NCBI RefSeq assembly: GCF_900110075.1
Contig: NZ_FOCJ01000005.1
Coordinates: 310,001-374,000 of the forward strand
Direction of reading: 5' to 3'
Length of the DNA stretch: 64,000 nt
DNA from: Paenibacillus sp. OV219
Lineage (GTDB): Bacteria; Bacillota; Bacilli; Paenibacillales; Paenibacillaceae
Each line of letters starts with the position of its first letter. Within the stretch, counting starts at the first letter, position 1. Shown here piece after piece: positions 42,510-51,666 of this stretch. The notes under the pieces are model-generated. The model saw only the letters and a list, made by a program, of their open reading frames with translations, was not told the DNA's origin and ran no database searches. Position numbers and translations under genes: made by a program.

Positions 42510-44117
42510 TCAATGGGCCGCGTGATGATCCTGATACTCTTTTGGCGTGATCCCGGTAATCTCTTTAAACAGCTTGCTGAAATACTTCGGGCTGTCATAA
42601 CCGATCATCTCGGACACTTCATACACTTTAAGCGAGAGATTAGACAAGAGCTCCTTCGATTTCTCAATACGGACCTTCTTCAAATAATCGACGAAGTTCT
42701 CGCCAAGCTCCTCTTTAAACAACCGGCTGATGTAGACCGGATGGACAAACAGAACCTCGGAGAGCTTGCTCAGCGTAATCTCTTCGCAGAAATGCTCCGT
42801 AATGTATTTCATCGCATAGTCGATAATTCTGCCTGTCGTCTTCTTTCGGACCTTCCCCAGCTTCTCCATCGACACGGTAATATAATGTTCCATGAACTGC
42901 ATGATCTCGTCGATGCTTTCTAGCTGCATCAACTGCTTGATCGTGAAGGAATTTCTCTCTTCCGCCGAAGTCCCTATTCCCGTTTCGTCAGCGCTATGAT
43001 GGGCAAATTTGTTCACGATAAGCATGATTTCAATACAGCTGTTGTGGATGAGTGGGCTGTTCGTCTGTGCTTTCAGCGCCATATCTTCCAGAATGGACTG
43101 GACATGAGCAATTAAGCTGGCTGAGTCTGCCTGCGACAGATACGAGAGGATAACGTTCTTGGCCTCATCCGTCACTACAGACTGCTCGGTGAAGAATCGC
43201 GCGACTTCATCGTAACCCAAGACACCGCTCTGCTTCTTGAAGACGAGGTATTCGAGCGCTTTGCCCGCCTCATCGTATGATTTCTTCGCGTGCATGATGT
43301 CGTTGTATCCCCGTCCAAGCCCGATATGGATTGTACATCCAAGGCTGCAGCTTAGCTCCTCTTGTAGCTGTCTCATAACAATCTCTAGCCTGGAATTATC
43401 CTCGTTCGTGAAGAGAATAGCGCTTACTTCTCGAATATCGTTATTGAACACATGACAAACACCGAATGGCTGCAAAAAGGCGGCTAACAGCTGGATCGCT
43501 TGCGTTTTCTGATCTTGGCTCGCTTGCTTGTCGCTTATTGAAGGCTCAGCCGGCACTGCATTTGCCCCTGATAGATGGACGCGCAAGAGACGGTAATCGC
43601 CGATTGGCAGCTCCAGCTGGAGTGTCTCTGCTTTCTTGCGGATGAGCTGTTCGTCATTGAAGCTGCCTTTCACAAGATTGTTCAACAGCTGCTCGGTCAT
43701 GAAACGATAATAATCCGCCTGCATCGTTCTGCTCTGTTTCTTGCGTTCCAGCATCTCATTCACCATGCCGAATACACGATTGATCTCTGCGAAATTAACC
43801 GGCTTGGTCAAGTAATCCACAGCGCCAAGCCGCAGTGCCCGCTGCGCATACTCGAATTCGCCGAATCCGCTCAGGATGACCGTAATGATATCCGGATACC
43901 GTTTATTGATCTCTCCGATAAGCTCCAGACCATCGATATCAGGCATCATGATATCGGTTAGTACCGTCTCAATGCATTCCTGCTCCATAATCTCGAGCGC
44001 CTTCTCCGCCGAATCTGCATCGTAGACCACCCTGTAGCCCAGCTTATCCCATTCCACAAATTTGCGAAGACCTTCCCGAACGAATTCCTCATCGTCGACA
44101 ATCAGCAGACTATACAT
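42510..44117 (-). CDS. YesN-type response regulator (REC + AraC)
   Basis: 535 residues. The receiver domain is intact: VDDE at 8-11, phosphoacceptor Asp55 in VLTDIMMPD and Lys in YLTKPVN. A ~270-residue central linker region is followed by a two-helix-turn-helix AraC domain (ITLSKLSEVLFVHPVYISRLF, then VSEMIGYDSPKYFSKLFKEI). It should activate the neighbouring uptake genes when phosphorylated by the adjacent kinase, whose gene overlaps it by eight bases. Confidence 0.95.
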   Translation of the reverse strand: MYSLLIVDDEEFVREGLRKFVEWDKLGYRVVYDADSAEKALEIMEQECIETVLTDIMMPDIDGLELIGEINKRYPDIITVILSGFGEFEYAQRALRLGAVDYLTKPVNFAEINRVFGMVNEMLERKKQSRTMQADYYRFMTEQLLNNLVKGSFNDEQLIRKKAETLQLELPIGDYRLLRVHLSGANAVPAEPSISDKQASQDQKTQAIQLLAAFLQPFGVCHVFNNDIREVSAILFTNEDNSRLEIVMRQLQEELSCSLGCTIHIGLGRGYNDIMHAKKSYDEAGKALEYLVFKKQSGVLGYDEVARFFTEQSVVTDEAKNVILSYLSQADSASLIAHVQSILEDMALKAQTNSPLIHNSCIEIMLIVNKFAHHSADETGIGTSAEERNSFTIKQLMQLESIDEIMQFMEHYITVSMEKLGKVRKKTTGRIIDYAMKYITEHFCEEITLSKLSEVLFVHPVYISRLFKEELGENFVDYLKKVRIEKSKELLSNLSLKVYEVSEMIGYDSPKYFSKLFKEITGITPKEYQDHHAAH

Positions 44118-46044
44118 CCCGCCCGATCCCTCCGTCTTCTTCAGCCTTCATATAGGGAATTTGCACGGAGACACAAGTACCTTGTCCCAGTTGACTGGCT
44201 ACTCGCAGCCCATACTGCTCGCCGAAAAACAGCTGCAGCCGCTCGTTAATATTTTTCAATCCAAGACTGCTCGAATCACTGTTATAATGGCTGATCTCCT
44301 CATTGATTCGGGCTATTTTCTCAGGCTCCATCCCAATCCCGTTATCTCGAATCTCAATGATAATGTCGCCCCCTGATCGGAACGCCTTAATAGCAATTTC
44401 TTTATCGTTCTTCCGCCTGGCAAGTCCGTGAACAATCGCGTTCTCCACAATCGGCTGGAGCGATAGCTTCGTAATCAGGCATTCCAGAACTCCCTCCTCC
44501 ATCTGCTGATGAAGCACGATCTCCCCCCGCTGTCGAAAGGAGAGCACCTTCAAGTACGTCTCTGCATGCTCGATCTCTTCTTGAATCGAAACCAGCTTAT
44601 CGTTCTTCTTCGTCCCTAATCGAAGGAATCCGGCAAAATAAGCGATCATCTGGCTTAGTCTGCCTTCCCCATTCTCCAGCGACATCGCCTCCCACCTGAT
44701 CATGTCGAGCGTATTGTAAAGAAAGTGCGAATTGATCTGCATCTGCATGGCGTCCCACTGTGCATTTTTGCGCCGAATCGCTTCTTTGTTCTGGTTAAGC
44801 TCGGCTTCGTAGATCGCATTGATCAAGCTTCGGATTCTCGTGACCATCGTATTGAACAGCTGACCGACCATTCCGATCTCATCGTGAATATCGTCCGCGT
44901 AGTGCAAATCCATGTTCTTCTCATCCATCATCACCATCGTTTTCTTCAGCCTGTTGAGCGGATAATAGATGCTTATCGTCACGAAGAAGGAAATAATCGT
45001 TGCAATGATCATGCAGATCACGCTCGTAAGGACGATAATCTTCTGCACTTCAAACACACTAGATAGCAGATTGTCCATCGGGATCAAGCTCGCAAGCGTC
45101 CAACCGGTATATTCAAAATCCTTCAATACCACAAAGCATTCCTGTCCATTAATCTTCGTCACGAAGTTCCTCTTGTTATTATGAAACAGCCCTGTCGCGA
45201 CATGCTGATCCAATATAGGGCCGTTAATATTCTCATTAAGGGAATAGATGACGCCGTGATCGCTGAGGAGCAGCAAATTGACATTATTGCTTATATCGCT
45301 ATTCCCGAACATGCCCGCGAACACCTTCGTTGAGATATTCATAACAATGACGCCTAGCGGCTTCCCACCACTCGGGTCCGGCAATTCTCTTAGTAAAGTG
45401 ATGTAGTTGCTAATAACATGATCCTGCATGATTTGGCTGGCATAGACGTTATTCTCTTTGGATGTATCGAACCATACCGGATTGCCGTCAGAGTAAATGG
45501 CCCTTATGTAGTTATCCGACTGTCTGAACACGTTAATATCTCTCAGAAAAGCGCCGCGAATCTCGTTATTCCGGCTGATCTGCGTATACTCATCTATGTC
45601 CGTCACAATTTCAATATTCAGGATCAATCCGGAAGATTGGCTAATTTCATACAAATAATGATTCAGTGAACGTTTCGTAATATCGTAGCGCTCCTTCTCC
45701 TCCGCGTTCATAGCCTTGTTGGCGTTGAGCGACCGATTCGTGTTGAGCAACGAAACGATAGATTCGTCAGAATAGATGCGATAGGACAAATCCTCGTATT
45801 TCACAAGTCGCTCGCTGACTACTTTATTAATCATGCTAATCATTTGATTGGAATATTTGCTGTTGTTCAGCTCGATTTGGCTGGAATACTTGTGAATGGC
45901 GAAGTAGCCAATGATGAGGGAAGGGACGATAATGACTAGCAGGAATGAGAAGAGGAGCCGGTAGAAAATATTCAACCGGCGTATGTTGCTGATCATGACA
46001 TAATATAGCGATCGTATCCACGATCTCCCGCCATTACGATTCAT
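44110..46044 (-). CDS. YesM-type sensor histidine kinase
   Basis: 644 residues from an ATG with GGAG nine bases upstream; longer upstream starts run into the ROK gene and are rejected. Helix 1 (RLLFSFLLVIIVPSLIIGYFA), a ~260-residue extracytoplasmic Cache-like sensor, helix 2 (KIIVLTSVICMIIATIISFF), HAMP, then the His_kinase motif MQINSHFLYNTLDMIRWE with the phosphorylated His and a HATPase domain (IVENAIVHGL, IEIRDNGIGM, GLKNINERL). Partner of the overlapping response regulator. Confidence 0.95.
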   Translation of the reverse strand: MNRNGGRSWIRSLYYVMISNIRRLNIFYRLLFSFLLVIIVPSLIIGYFAIHKYSSQIELNNSKYSNQMISMINKVVSERLVKYEDLSYRIYSDESIVSLLNTNRSLNANKAMNAEEKERYDITKRSLNHYLYEISQSSGLILNIEIVTDIDEYTQISRNNEIRGAFLRDINVFRQSDNYIRAIYSDGNPVWFDTSKENNVYASQIMQDHVISNYITLLRELPDPSGGKPLGVIVMNISTKVFAGMFGNSDISNNVNLLLLSDHGVIYSLNENINGPILDQHVATGLFHNNKRNFVTKINGQECFVVLKDFEYTGWTLASLIPMDNLLSSVFEVQKIIVLTSVICMIIATIISFFVTISIYYPLNRLKKTMVMMDEKNMDLHYADDIHDEIGMVGQLFNTMVTRIRSLINAIYEAELNQNKEAIRRKNAQWDAMQMQINSHFLYNTLDMIRWEAMSLENGEGRLSQMIAYFAGFLRLGTKKNDKLVSIQEEIEHAETYLKVLSFRQRGEIVLHQQMEEGVLECLITKLSLQPIVENAIVHGLARRKNDKEIAIKAFRSGGDIIIEIRDNGIGMEPEKIARINEEISHYNSDSSSLGLKNINERLQLFFGEQYGLRVASQLGQGTCVSVQIPYMKAEEDGGIGRDV

Positions 46045-46051
46045 CGTAAGA

Positions 46052-47314
46052 TCACTCCGACCATACATGATGAAGTACGGATAAATTGCTTCCAATCTGA
46101 TCAAGCAGATAGCGTGAAGCCCCGCGTGTAACAGCATCTTCTTGAAGCTCGGAATAACGCACCGCCAGCTTATCAGGCGGAATGTGAGGTAGCTTCTCCG
46201 CGACAGCATCCTGCAGCAGACGCAAGAACGCATCTCCGAGCTGGGTTATTCTGCCGCCAATCATGACAGCTTCGGGATTGATGAGATGGACGACATTCGT
46301 AATGCCGAAGGCTAAATCACGAGCCATTTCATCCAATACTTCCACGACTAGCAGATCACCTTGTTCAAAGGCTGAGCGAATGGCCGGAATCGGATTCGTC
46401 TCTAGCTGTGGTTGAAGCGATGTCGCTCTCCCTGATAGGATTGCGAACTGGAGTTTATTAAGGATGGCAGGCAATCCAGCCATGAGCTCCAGGCAGCCTC
46501 GGTTGCCGCATTTGCAGCGAGGACCGTGACGGTCGATCGTCATATGTCCGATCTCGCCTCCGAGACCTCTTGAACCGGTGAAGATTTTGCCATCTAGTAG
46601 AAAGCCTGCGCCGATCCCGACATTGCTGTCAATGAAGATCATGTCCTTGTACGCCTTCGCCGCACCATAAGCTTGCTCCGCATAGGCGTAAAAGCTAGAT
46701 TGATTGCCGAGCATAATCGGCATTGCGCCATATCTGACTTGCAGCTGCTCGTAGAAGTTATTGTCTCGTTCAATCGCAAGGACAGTGGATTGAATGACAC
46801 GCTGATGCTCGAAATCAATAAGGCCCGGAATACCGATACATAATCCGACCAGCTTGGCGGCGCTCAATCCATATTCGGCGACCAATTCATCCAATCGGCG
46901 ACTTAGGAGATCAGCAATTTGTGTGTAATCCTTGATGATGGATTCGCCGCCACCCACCTCATTTCCTTGTAAATCATAAAGAAATAAGCTGAATCGGTCG
47001 TTCATCCATTCAGCTGCCGCAACATAGCCGCCATCCGGGCGGATCTCAAGCATAATCGGCTTGCGGCCGCGCGTCTCTGACACCCCTGCTCCCGTCTCAC
47101 GGATGAGCCGCTTAGACAGCAGCTCATCGGTCAGTGTCGAGACGGTGGTTGGGCTTAGCTGAGTCATCTCTGCTAATTGCGCCCTTGAAATTCGTTCATA
47201 CTTCTGAATAAGGGTGAAGAGCAAGGAGAGATTCGACTGCTTGACGAGCAGTAGATTCGTACTGTGATCTGGAAAAGCTGCAGCGCTTATCTTCGATGTA
47301 GGTCGTTTGAGCAT
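46052..47314 (-). CDS. ROK-family transcriptional repressor
   Basis: 420 residues. N-terminal winged helix (ISRAQLAEMTQLSPTTVSTLTDELLSKRLI) and a sugar-kinase-like ROK domain (MIFIDSNVGIGAGFLLDGKIF, RGLGGEIGHMTIDR) with the zinc-binding PRCKCGNRGCLE. XylR/NagC-like proteins release DNA on binding a sugar or sugar phosphate. It is separated by three bases from RidA upstream and overlaps the translation region of the kinase gene. The dyad at 51177-51205, upstream of the same operon, is the likely operator. Confidence 0.93.
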   Translation of the reverse strand: MLKRPTSKISAAAFPDHSTNLLLVKQSNLSLLFTLIQKYERISRAQLAEMTQLSPTTVSTLTDELLSKRLIRETGAGVSETRGRKPIMLEIRPDGGYVAAAEWMNDRFSLFLYDLQGNEVGGGESIIKDYTQIADLLSRRLDELVAEYGLSAAKLVGLCIGIPGLIDFEHQRVIQSTVLAIERDNNFYEQLQVRYGAMPIMLGNQSSFYAYAEQAYGAAKAYKDMIFIDSNVGIGAGFLLDGKIFTGSRGLGGEIGHMTIDRHGPRCKCGNRGCLELMAGLPAILNKLQFAILSGRATSLQPQLETNPIPAIRSAFEQGDLLVVEVLDEMARDLAFGITNVVHLINPEAVMIGGRITQLGDAFLRLLQDAVAEKLPHIPPDKLAVRYSELQEDAVTRGASRYLLDQIGSNLSVLHHVWSE

Positions 47315-47317
47315 CGT

Positions 47318-47719
47318 TTATTCCTGCCGAGATTGGAGCGCTACGACATCGCACTCCACCTTGATTCCGGTCAGACCCGCGCCGACTGTTGTTCTTACCG
47401 GCAGCACCTTGACTCTCTCAAAGATCGTCGCATACGTTCGGCTAAAGCGCTCGAAGTCGCCGATATCCTGCAAATAGACGTTCACTTTCACAACGTCATT
47501 CAACGAAGATCCTGCTGCAAGGAGAATCGCTTCAATGTTTTTGAAAGTAACCATCGTTTCTTCTTCAATTGTCCCGCTCACGACCGCTTTGGTTTGCGGA
47601 TCGAGCGGGCCTTGGCCGGACACATAGACGAATGGCCCAACTACGAGCCCTTGCGAATAGGGTCCCGTGTTGCCCGGCGCCTCTTTTGTCTGAACTGGAC
47701 GCTTCGAATAGAATGTCAT
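47318..47719 (-). CDS. RidA-family enamine/imine deaminase
   Basis: 133 residues, full family length. GPYSQGLVVGPFVYVSGQGPLDP at the N-terminus, DVVKVNVYLQDIGDFERFS, and PVRTTVGAGL carrying the substrate-binding Arg. RidA hydrolyses reactive enamine/imine intermediates made by PLP enzymes. It sits in an operon with a GSAM-like PLP aminotransferase, which fits that role. The PVRTTV Arg suggests an active deaminase rather than an Rid variant lacking it. Confidence 0.93.
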   Translation of the reverse strand: MTFYSKRPVQTKEAPGNTGPYSQGLVVGPFVYVSGQGPLDPQTKAVVSGTIEEETMVTFKNIEAILLAAGSSLNDVVKVNVYLQDIGDFERFSRTYATIFERVKVLPVRTTVGAGLTGIKVECDVVALQSRQE

Positions 47720-47770
47720 CGTTCATCCCTCCGATTATTGTGGAATAAATCTCCGATACTAGCTTACCTA

Positions 47771-48532
47771 TCAAGCCAATTTGTTCAGCTGCCCACCGTC
47801 TATGACGAGCGTCTGACCACTCACATAGTTGGACTCATAAGAAGCGAGAAATAATGCCATATTCGCCACTTCCTCCGGCTGGCCAACCCGTCCGAGAGGA
47901 ACGGACTTTAAATACTCTCGAATGAGCGATGGTTGATCAATAAGCGCCTGCGTGAGCCGTGTCTGTATAAATCCCGGACAGATCGCATTGACGCGGATCC
48001 CGGCTCGGCCAAGCTCGACCGCCATCGACATCGTCAACAAGTTTACGCCTGCTTTGCTGACATTGTAATGCGCTTGATTGGCCTCCCCTTGCATGCCGTT
48101 CACGCTTGAAATATGAATAATGGATCCTCGCGTGCCACATTCGACCATCGTGCGCGCCGTCTGCTGGCTGATGAGAAACGTTCCCTTCAAATTTACAGCG
48201 AGATGCCGGTCCCACTCCTCCTCGGTGATCGCGAGGAATTCCGTCTCTTGGCAAATGCCCGCGCTGGTGACAAGCACATCAATAGCTCCCCACTCAGCAA
48301 AGGTACGCTCGACTATCCGATCAACATCAGCTTTCACGGTTACGTCCGCAATTAGCGGAAGTGCGGTTCCTCCTGCTGCGCGAATTTCCGATGTAACCGA
48401 TTCTAACGCAGCTGTATCGAGATCTGCTGCGGCGACGCAAGCGCCTTCGGAGGCGAATTTCAGCGCGATGGCACGCCCGATGCCCATGCCTGCGCCGGTT
48501 ACGATAGCGACTTTCGAGAAGAGACGTCCCAT
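47771..48532 (-). CDS. Short-chain dehydrogenase/reductase (SDR)
   Basis: 253 residues, classical SDR. Cofactor motif TGAGMGIG, AAADLD at the end of beta-2 (Asp favours NAD), active-site Ser in IIHISSVNG and YxxxK in HYNVSKAG, with the C-terminal VIDGG. It oxidises a hydroxyl or reduces a carbonyl of the pathway intermediate. The start lies one base after the aminotransferase stop. Confidence 0.95.
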   Translation of the reverse strand: MGRLFSKVAIVTGAGMGIGRAIALKFASEGACVAAADLDTAALESVTSEIRAAGGTALPLIADVTVKADVDRIVERTFAEWGAIDVLVTSAGICQETEFLAITEEEWDRHLAVNLKGTFLISQQTARTMVECGTRGSIIHISSVNGMQGEANQAHYNVSKAGVNLLTMSMAVELGRAGIRVNAICPGFIQTRLTQALIDQPSLIREYLKSVPLGRVGQPEEVANMALFLASYESNYVSGQTLVIDGGQLNKLA

Positions 48533-48533
48533 G

Positions 48534-49862
48534 CTAGCACCTGCTTTCGGATCGTTCTATCTTTAGCTGACCAAACGCGCGATCGACAGCTTCGAGCGTC
48601 GCTTCGATATCAGCTTCGGTATGCGCAGCAGAGATGTACCATAGTCCATTCGATCGCACGAGCACACCTTCGTCCAACAGCTTCTCCGCGAATTTGGCAT
48701 AGAGCAGCGCGTCGCGAGCATTAAAGGCATCGAATGTCGACACTTCCGGCGCATCCGTGAACATCAGATTAAACACAGGACCGATCTGATTGACTAAGCC
48801 TTTTATTCGATGCTGTATTAGTAATTCGCGAAGCCCCTCGGTGAGCCTATGAGTCAGCTGTTCCATCCTCAAGTAGACGGCTCCATCTTCCTTCGATAGC
48901 TCTCTGAGCACCGCAAGGCCTGCCGCCATGGCTGCGCCATTACCGTTCAAAGTCCCTAAGTGACTCACATGGCCGTATGTAACCAAATCCATGATGGCAT
49001 GTGAACCGACAACCGCACTTAGCGCAATACCTCCTCCGAGCGCTTTACCTACCGTGACCAGATCCGGCGTGACGCTGAAGTGCGCATGAGCCCCTCCAAG
49101 TCCAAGTCGGAAGCCGGTAATGACCTCGTCAAAAATCAGCACAATATGGTGCTCCGCAGTTATACTCCGCAGCAGCTCCAAGTAACCCGTCTTCGGCTGG
49201 ATGCAGCCAGAATTGCACATCACCGGCTCAGTGATAACCGCCGCGATCTCCGGTCCATGTGCGCGAATCGCAGCGATAAAGGCTGCTTCATCGTTCCATG
49301 GAAGGACGATGATGTCCGACAAGCTGTTCGCGCTTTGACCGCTCGTTCCCGGCTCAATTGCTGCGTTAGACATCTCGCCGCCGCGCATATCCGAGCTCGG
49401 GAAGGAGGTAAAGATGCTGTCTGACCAGCCATGATAATGGCCTTGGAACCGGACGATCTTCGATCTGCCCGTATAGGCTCGCGACAAACGAAGCGCAAGC
49501 ATAACCGCTTCGGTGCCAGAGCCGCTGAAGACGACTTTTTCTGCCGCTGGCATCAACTCGGTCAATTTCCTGGCAAGCGCAATTTCCGCCTCATGCTGCA
49601 ACCCGTATGTACAGCCGGCTTGCATCGCTTGAGTGATGGCTGTCGTTAATACCGGATGAGCATGCCCTAGTATGAGCGGTCCGTATGCGAGCAAATAATC
49701 GATATACGTGTTTCCGTCCACGTCAATCAACCGAGAACCCGACGCGGATGAGGCATAGAGCGGAACTGGCTGCATGGCAGCGCGTAACGAGCTTGATACT
49801 CCCCCTGCCAGATAATTCTTCGCTTCTGCTAATAGCTGCTTCGAGTGTTCATAGTGATTCAC
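48534..49862 (-). CDS. GSAM-like class III PLP aminotransferase/aminomutase
   Basis: 442 residues, GTG start after GGAGGAG. Class III fold: RLIDVDGNTYIDYLLAYGPLILGHAHP, VVFSGSGTEAVMLALRLSRAYTG, FQGHYHGWSD, LIFDEVITGFRLGLGGAH (PLP-binding Asp) and the Schiff-base Lys in VTVGKALGGG. It resembles glutamate-1-semialdehyde aminomutase, but a catabolic operon context without heme genes suggests an amino-sugar or beta-amino-acid aminotransferase. It overlaps the M20 gene by 14 bases. Confidence 0.9.
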   Translation of the reverse strand: MNHYEHSKQLLAEAKNYLAGGVSSSLRAAMQPVPLYASSASGSRLIDVDGNTYIDYLLAYGPLILGHAHPVLTTAITQAMQAGCTYGLQHEAEIALARKLTELMPAAEKVVFSGSGTEAVMLALRLSRAYTGRSKIVRFQGHYHGWSDSIFTSFPSSDMRGGEMSNAAIEPGTSGQSANSLSDIIVLPWNDEAAFIAAIRAHGPEIAAVITEPVMCNSGCIQPKTGYLELLRSITAEHHIVLIFDEVITGFRLGLGGAHAHFSVTPDLVTVGKALGGGIALSAVVGSHAIMDLVTYGHVSHLGTLNGNGAAMAAGLAVLRELSKEDGAVYLRMEQLTHRLTEGLRELLIQHRIKGLVNQIGPVFNLMFTDAPEVSTFDAFNARDALLYAKFAEKLLDEGVLVRSNGLWYISAAHTEADIEATLEAVDRAFGQLKIERSESRC

Positions 49863-51162
49863 CGTGCATCACTCCTCCGTTCGAGTCATCCTCTGCTATG
49901 CCGCACCAGCTGAGCATCGTTTCAATATAGATGCAGGCTAGCTGCAGCAAGCTGTTCACTTCCACGTATTCATCAGCAGCATGCGCATTCTCACCGACCG
50001 GGCCAAGTATGATCGCAGGTGTGTCCGAGAACTGATTGAACATAAATGCATCACAGGCGAACGGAGCCATGTGGGCCTCCATTGGCAATCCGGTTATTTC
50101 ACTTGCTAGAGGCAGCAGGAGATCAGTAAGCGACGTCTTGGCTTCGCTCCCATACAAGAACCGCGTGATCTGCTCCCATTTCACGTTCAGCTTCCCATGC
50201 TCATCACTTTGATGAATGACTCGCTCCATCCGTAATTTGAATTCCCGCTCCATATCCGCCAATGACTCACCTGGCATACACTCAACCCATACCTCTATGA
50301 AGGAAGACTCCGGCACTCCGTCAGCCATCCCTGGATCAAACGAACCCGCATGAATCATCGACAGAACGACGTTCGGTGTCGTTACTGCCCCTGAAGGTGT
50401 GCGGAACACTTTCGCTTCGCGGACTTCAGCGGCATAACGTTCAATCTCCGATACCATGTGTGCAATCGCATAGATCGGATTCGTAACCTCCTCGCCTCCA
50501 AAGCCCATTCCTCCTTTACCCTGCACCGTAATTCGCCAAGTGACGCCGCCTGTATGCGAAGTACACACGCGTAAATTTGTAGGTTCAGGCACAATTGCAG
50601 CATCCGCGCGGCTGCCGCGAAGGCGACCTGCCAGTGTGCCGTTAGCGCCGCCCATCTCTTCGTCGACGACGCTCTCGAGGATGACATTCCCCCGTAGCCG
50701 TATCCCGTGCTCCTTCAAGTAGCGAAATGCGAGCAGAATAGCGGCGATCCCGCCCTTCATGTCATTCGAGCCGCGACCGTAGACTCGGCCATTCAGGGCA
50801 ACCGGTTCAAACGGTGCGTGACGACCAGCGACGCCAGGGACAACGTCCGCATGAACAGCGAATAGGAGCGATTGACCTCCTCCTGCTCCTTTCTTCACTG
50901 CAACCAGATTGGGCCGATCCGTGTAATCACGACCAGGCCAATATTGCGGATGCTCAGCTAGTCCGTTTACCTCAGTTAATGAATAAAGCTCCGTACTGAA
51001 ATCGAGTGCATCAAGCTGCTGCTTGAGATATAGCTGCACTGGTTTCTCGTCCCCGACAGGTGGTAAATTCTCACTTCTACGTATAATTAGATCGGCTAGT
51101 GTACGAATTAGTTCGGTTTCATGAGCCTCAAGCCAACTTAGTGCCTGATACGCAACATTCAA
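49849..51162 (-). CDS. M20-family (ArgE/DapE/ACY1) amidohydrolase
   Basis: 437 residues, TTG start after GGAGGAATT. Di-zinc motifs: LLFAVHADVVP (His, Asp), YGRGSNDMKGG (Asp), ESVVDEEMGG (catalytic Glu pair) and a dimerisation domain around 190-320. M20 enzymes remove N-acyl groups or cleave dipeptides. First gene of the operon that continues with GSAM-like aminotransferase, SDR, RidA, ROK and the two-component pair; the promoter and palindromic operator lie just upstream. Confidence 0.92.
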   Translation of the reverse strand: MNVAYQALSWLEAHETELIRTLADLIIRRSENLPPVGDEKPVQLYLKQQLDALDFSTELYSLTEVNGLAEHPQYWPGRDYTDRPNLVAVKKGAGGGQSLLFAVHADVVPGVAGRHAPFEPVALNGRVYGRGSNDMKGGIAAILLAFRYLKEHGIRLRGNVILESVVDEEMGGANGTLAGRLRGSRADAAIVPEPTNLRVCTSHTGGVTWRITVQGKGGMGFGGEEVTNPIYAIAHMVSEIERYAAEVREAKVFRTPSGAVTTPNVVLSMIHAGSFDPGMADGVPESSFIEVWVECMPGESLADMEREFKLRMERVIHQSDEHGKLNVKWEQITRFLYGSEAKTSLTDLLLPLASEITGLPMEAHMAPFACDAFMFNQFSDTPAIILGPVGENAHAADEYVEVNSLLQLACIYIETMLSWCGIAEDDSNGGVMHGESL

Positions 51163-51176
51163 TCTAATTCCTCCAT

Positions 51177-51205
51177 CTAATTAGTAAGATTTATTTACTA
51201 ATTAG
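51177..51205 (-). promoter_or_regulatory. Perfect palindromic operator, probably for the ROK repressor
   Basis: CTAATTAGTAA, seven-base spacer, TTACTAATTAG. It lies directly downstream of the -10 box and just before the first gene of an operon that encodes a ROK repressor. AT-rich dyads with TTAGT/ACTAA arms are typical of XylR-like ROK operators. Confidence 0.7.
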
Positions 51206-51235
51206 AGTATAGAACAGCGTCAGCTCGTCCTACAA
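51206..51235 (-). promoter_or_regulatory. Promoter of the M20-ROK operon
   Basis: Read leftward: TTGTAG, 18 bases, TATACT, with the operator beginning at the next base, so a bound repressor would cover the transcription start. Confidence 0.55.
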
Positions 51236-51262
51236 TGCCTATTTCCACATTTATACAAATAA

Positions 51263-51290
51263 AGAAGGCCACCGACACCGGCAGCCTTCT
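51263..51290 (-). terminator. Leftward terminator after the YheC/D pair
   Basis: Stem AGAAGGCTGCCG with CGGTGGCCTTCT (one or two wobble pairs), then TTTATTT leftward. Confidence 0.7.
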
Positions 51291-51353
51291 CCCATTCCTA
51301 TTTCCCCTGATTGTTGCTTCATTCTTTTCTTCAATTTGTACATCAATCTGTGC

Positions 51354-51666
51354 TTAATGCTTTCCTTCAATCTCTTTCTTCTCGCCTTGCGCTCTCTTCG
51401 CTTTCATCTCAAATATCGTCTGCGTATGGTCGATGAAATCTTCGACTTCCTTCAGTGCAGCCTGCTTCTTCTGATTTGCTTGCTCATCCGTAATGTCGCC
51501 GTGCTTTAACCACGGCAATCTTCGTATTCACTTCAGACAACAGCGTATCAATCAGCTGCTGGCGGGATACGCCATGCTCCTTCGCGATATCGGCGAACGA
51601 TTTGCCCCCTTGAACCTGCACGGCGAAAGAAAAAACGGCGACAGCCATTTCACCTTGTTCGTCCAT
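51354..51666 (-). pseudogene. Small helical protein downstream of YheC/D, frameshifted
   Basis: ATG after GGAAGAAA overlaps the end of the YheC/D gene. The first frame encodes DEQGEMAVAVFSFAVQVQGG, then KSFADIAKEHGVSRQQLIDTLL (helix-turn-helix-like) and NTKIAVV. One base fewer in the AAA near 51512 continues as KHGDITDEQANQKKQAALKE and VEDFIDHTQTIFEMKAKRA to a stop at 51354. Together ~104 residues. As sequenced, the product ends early in the unrelated KARRHYG. Family unknown; the break could be an indel error. Confidence 0.6.
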
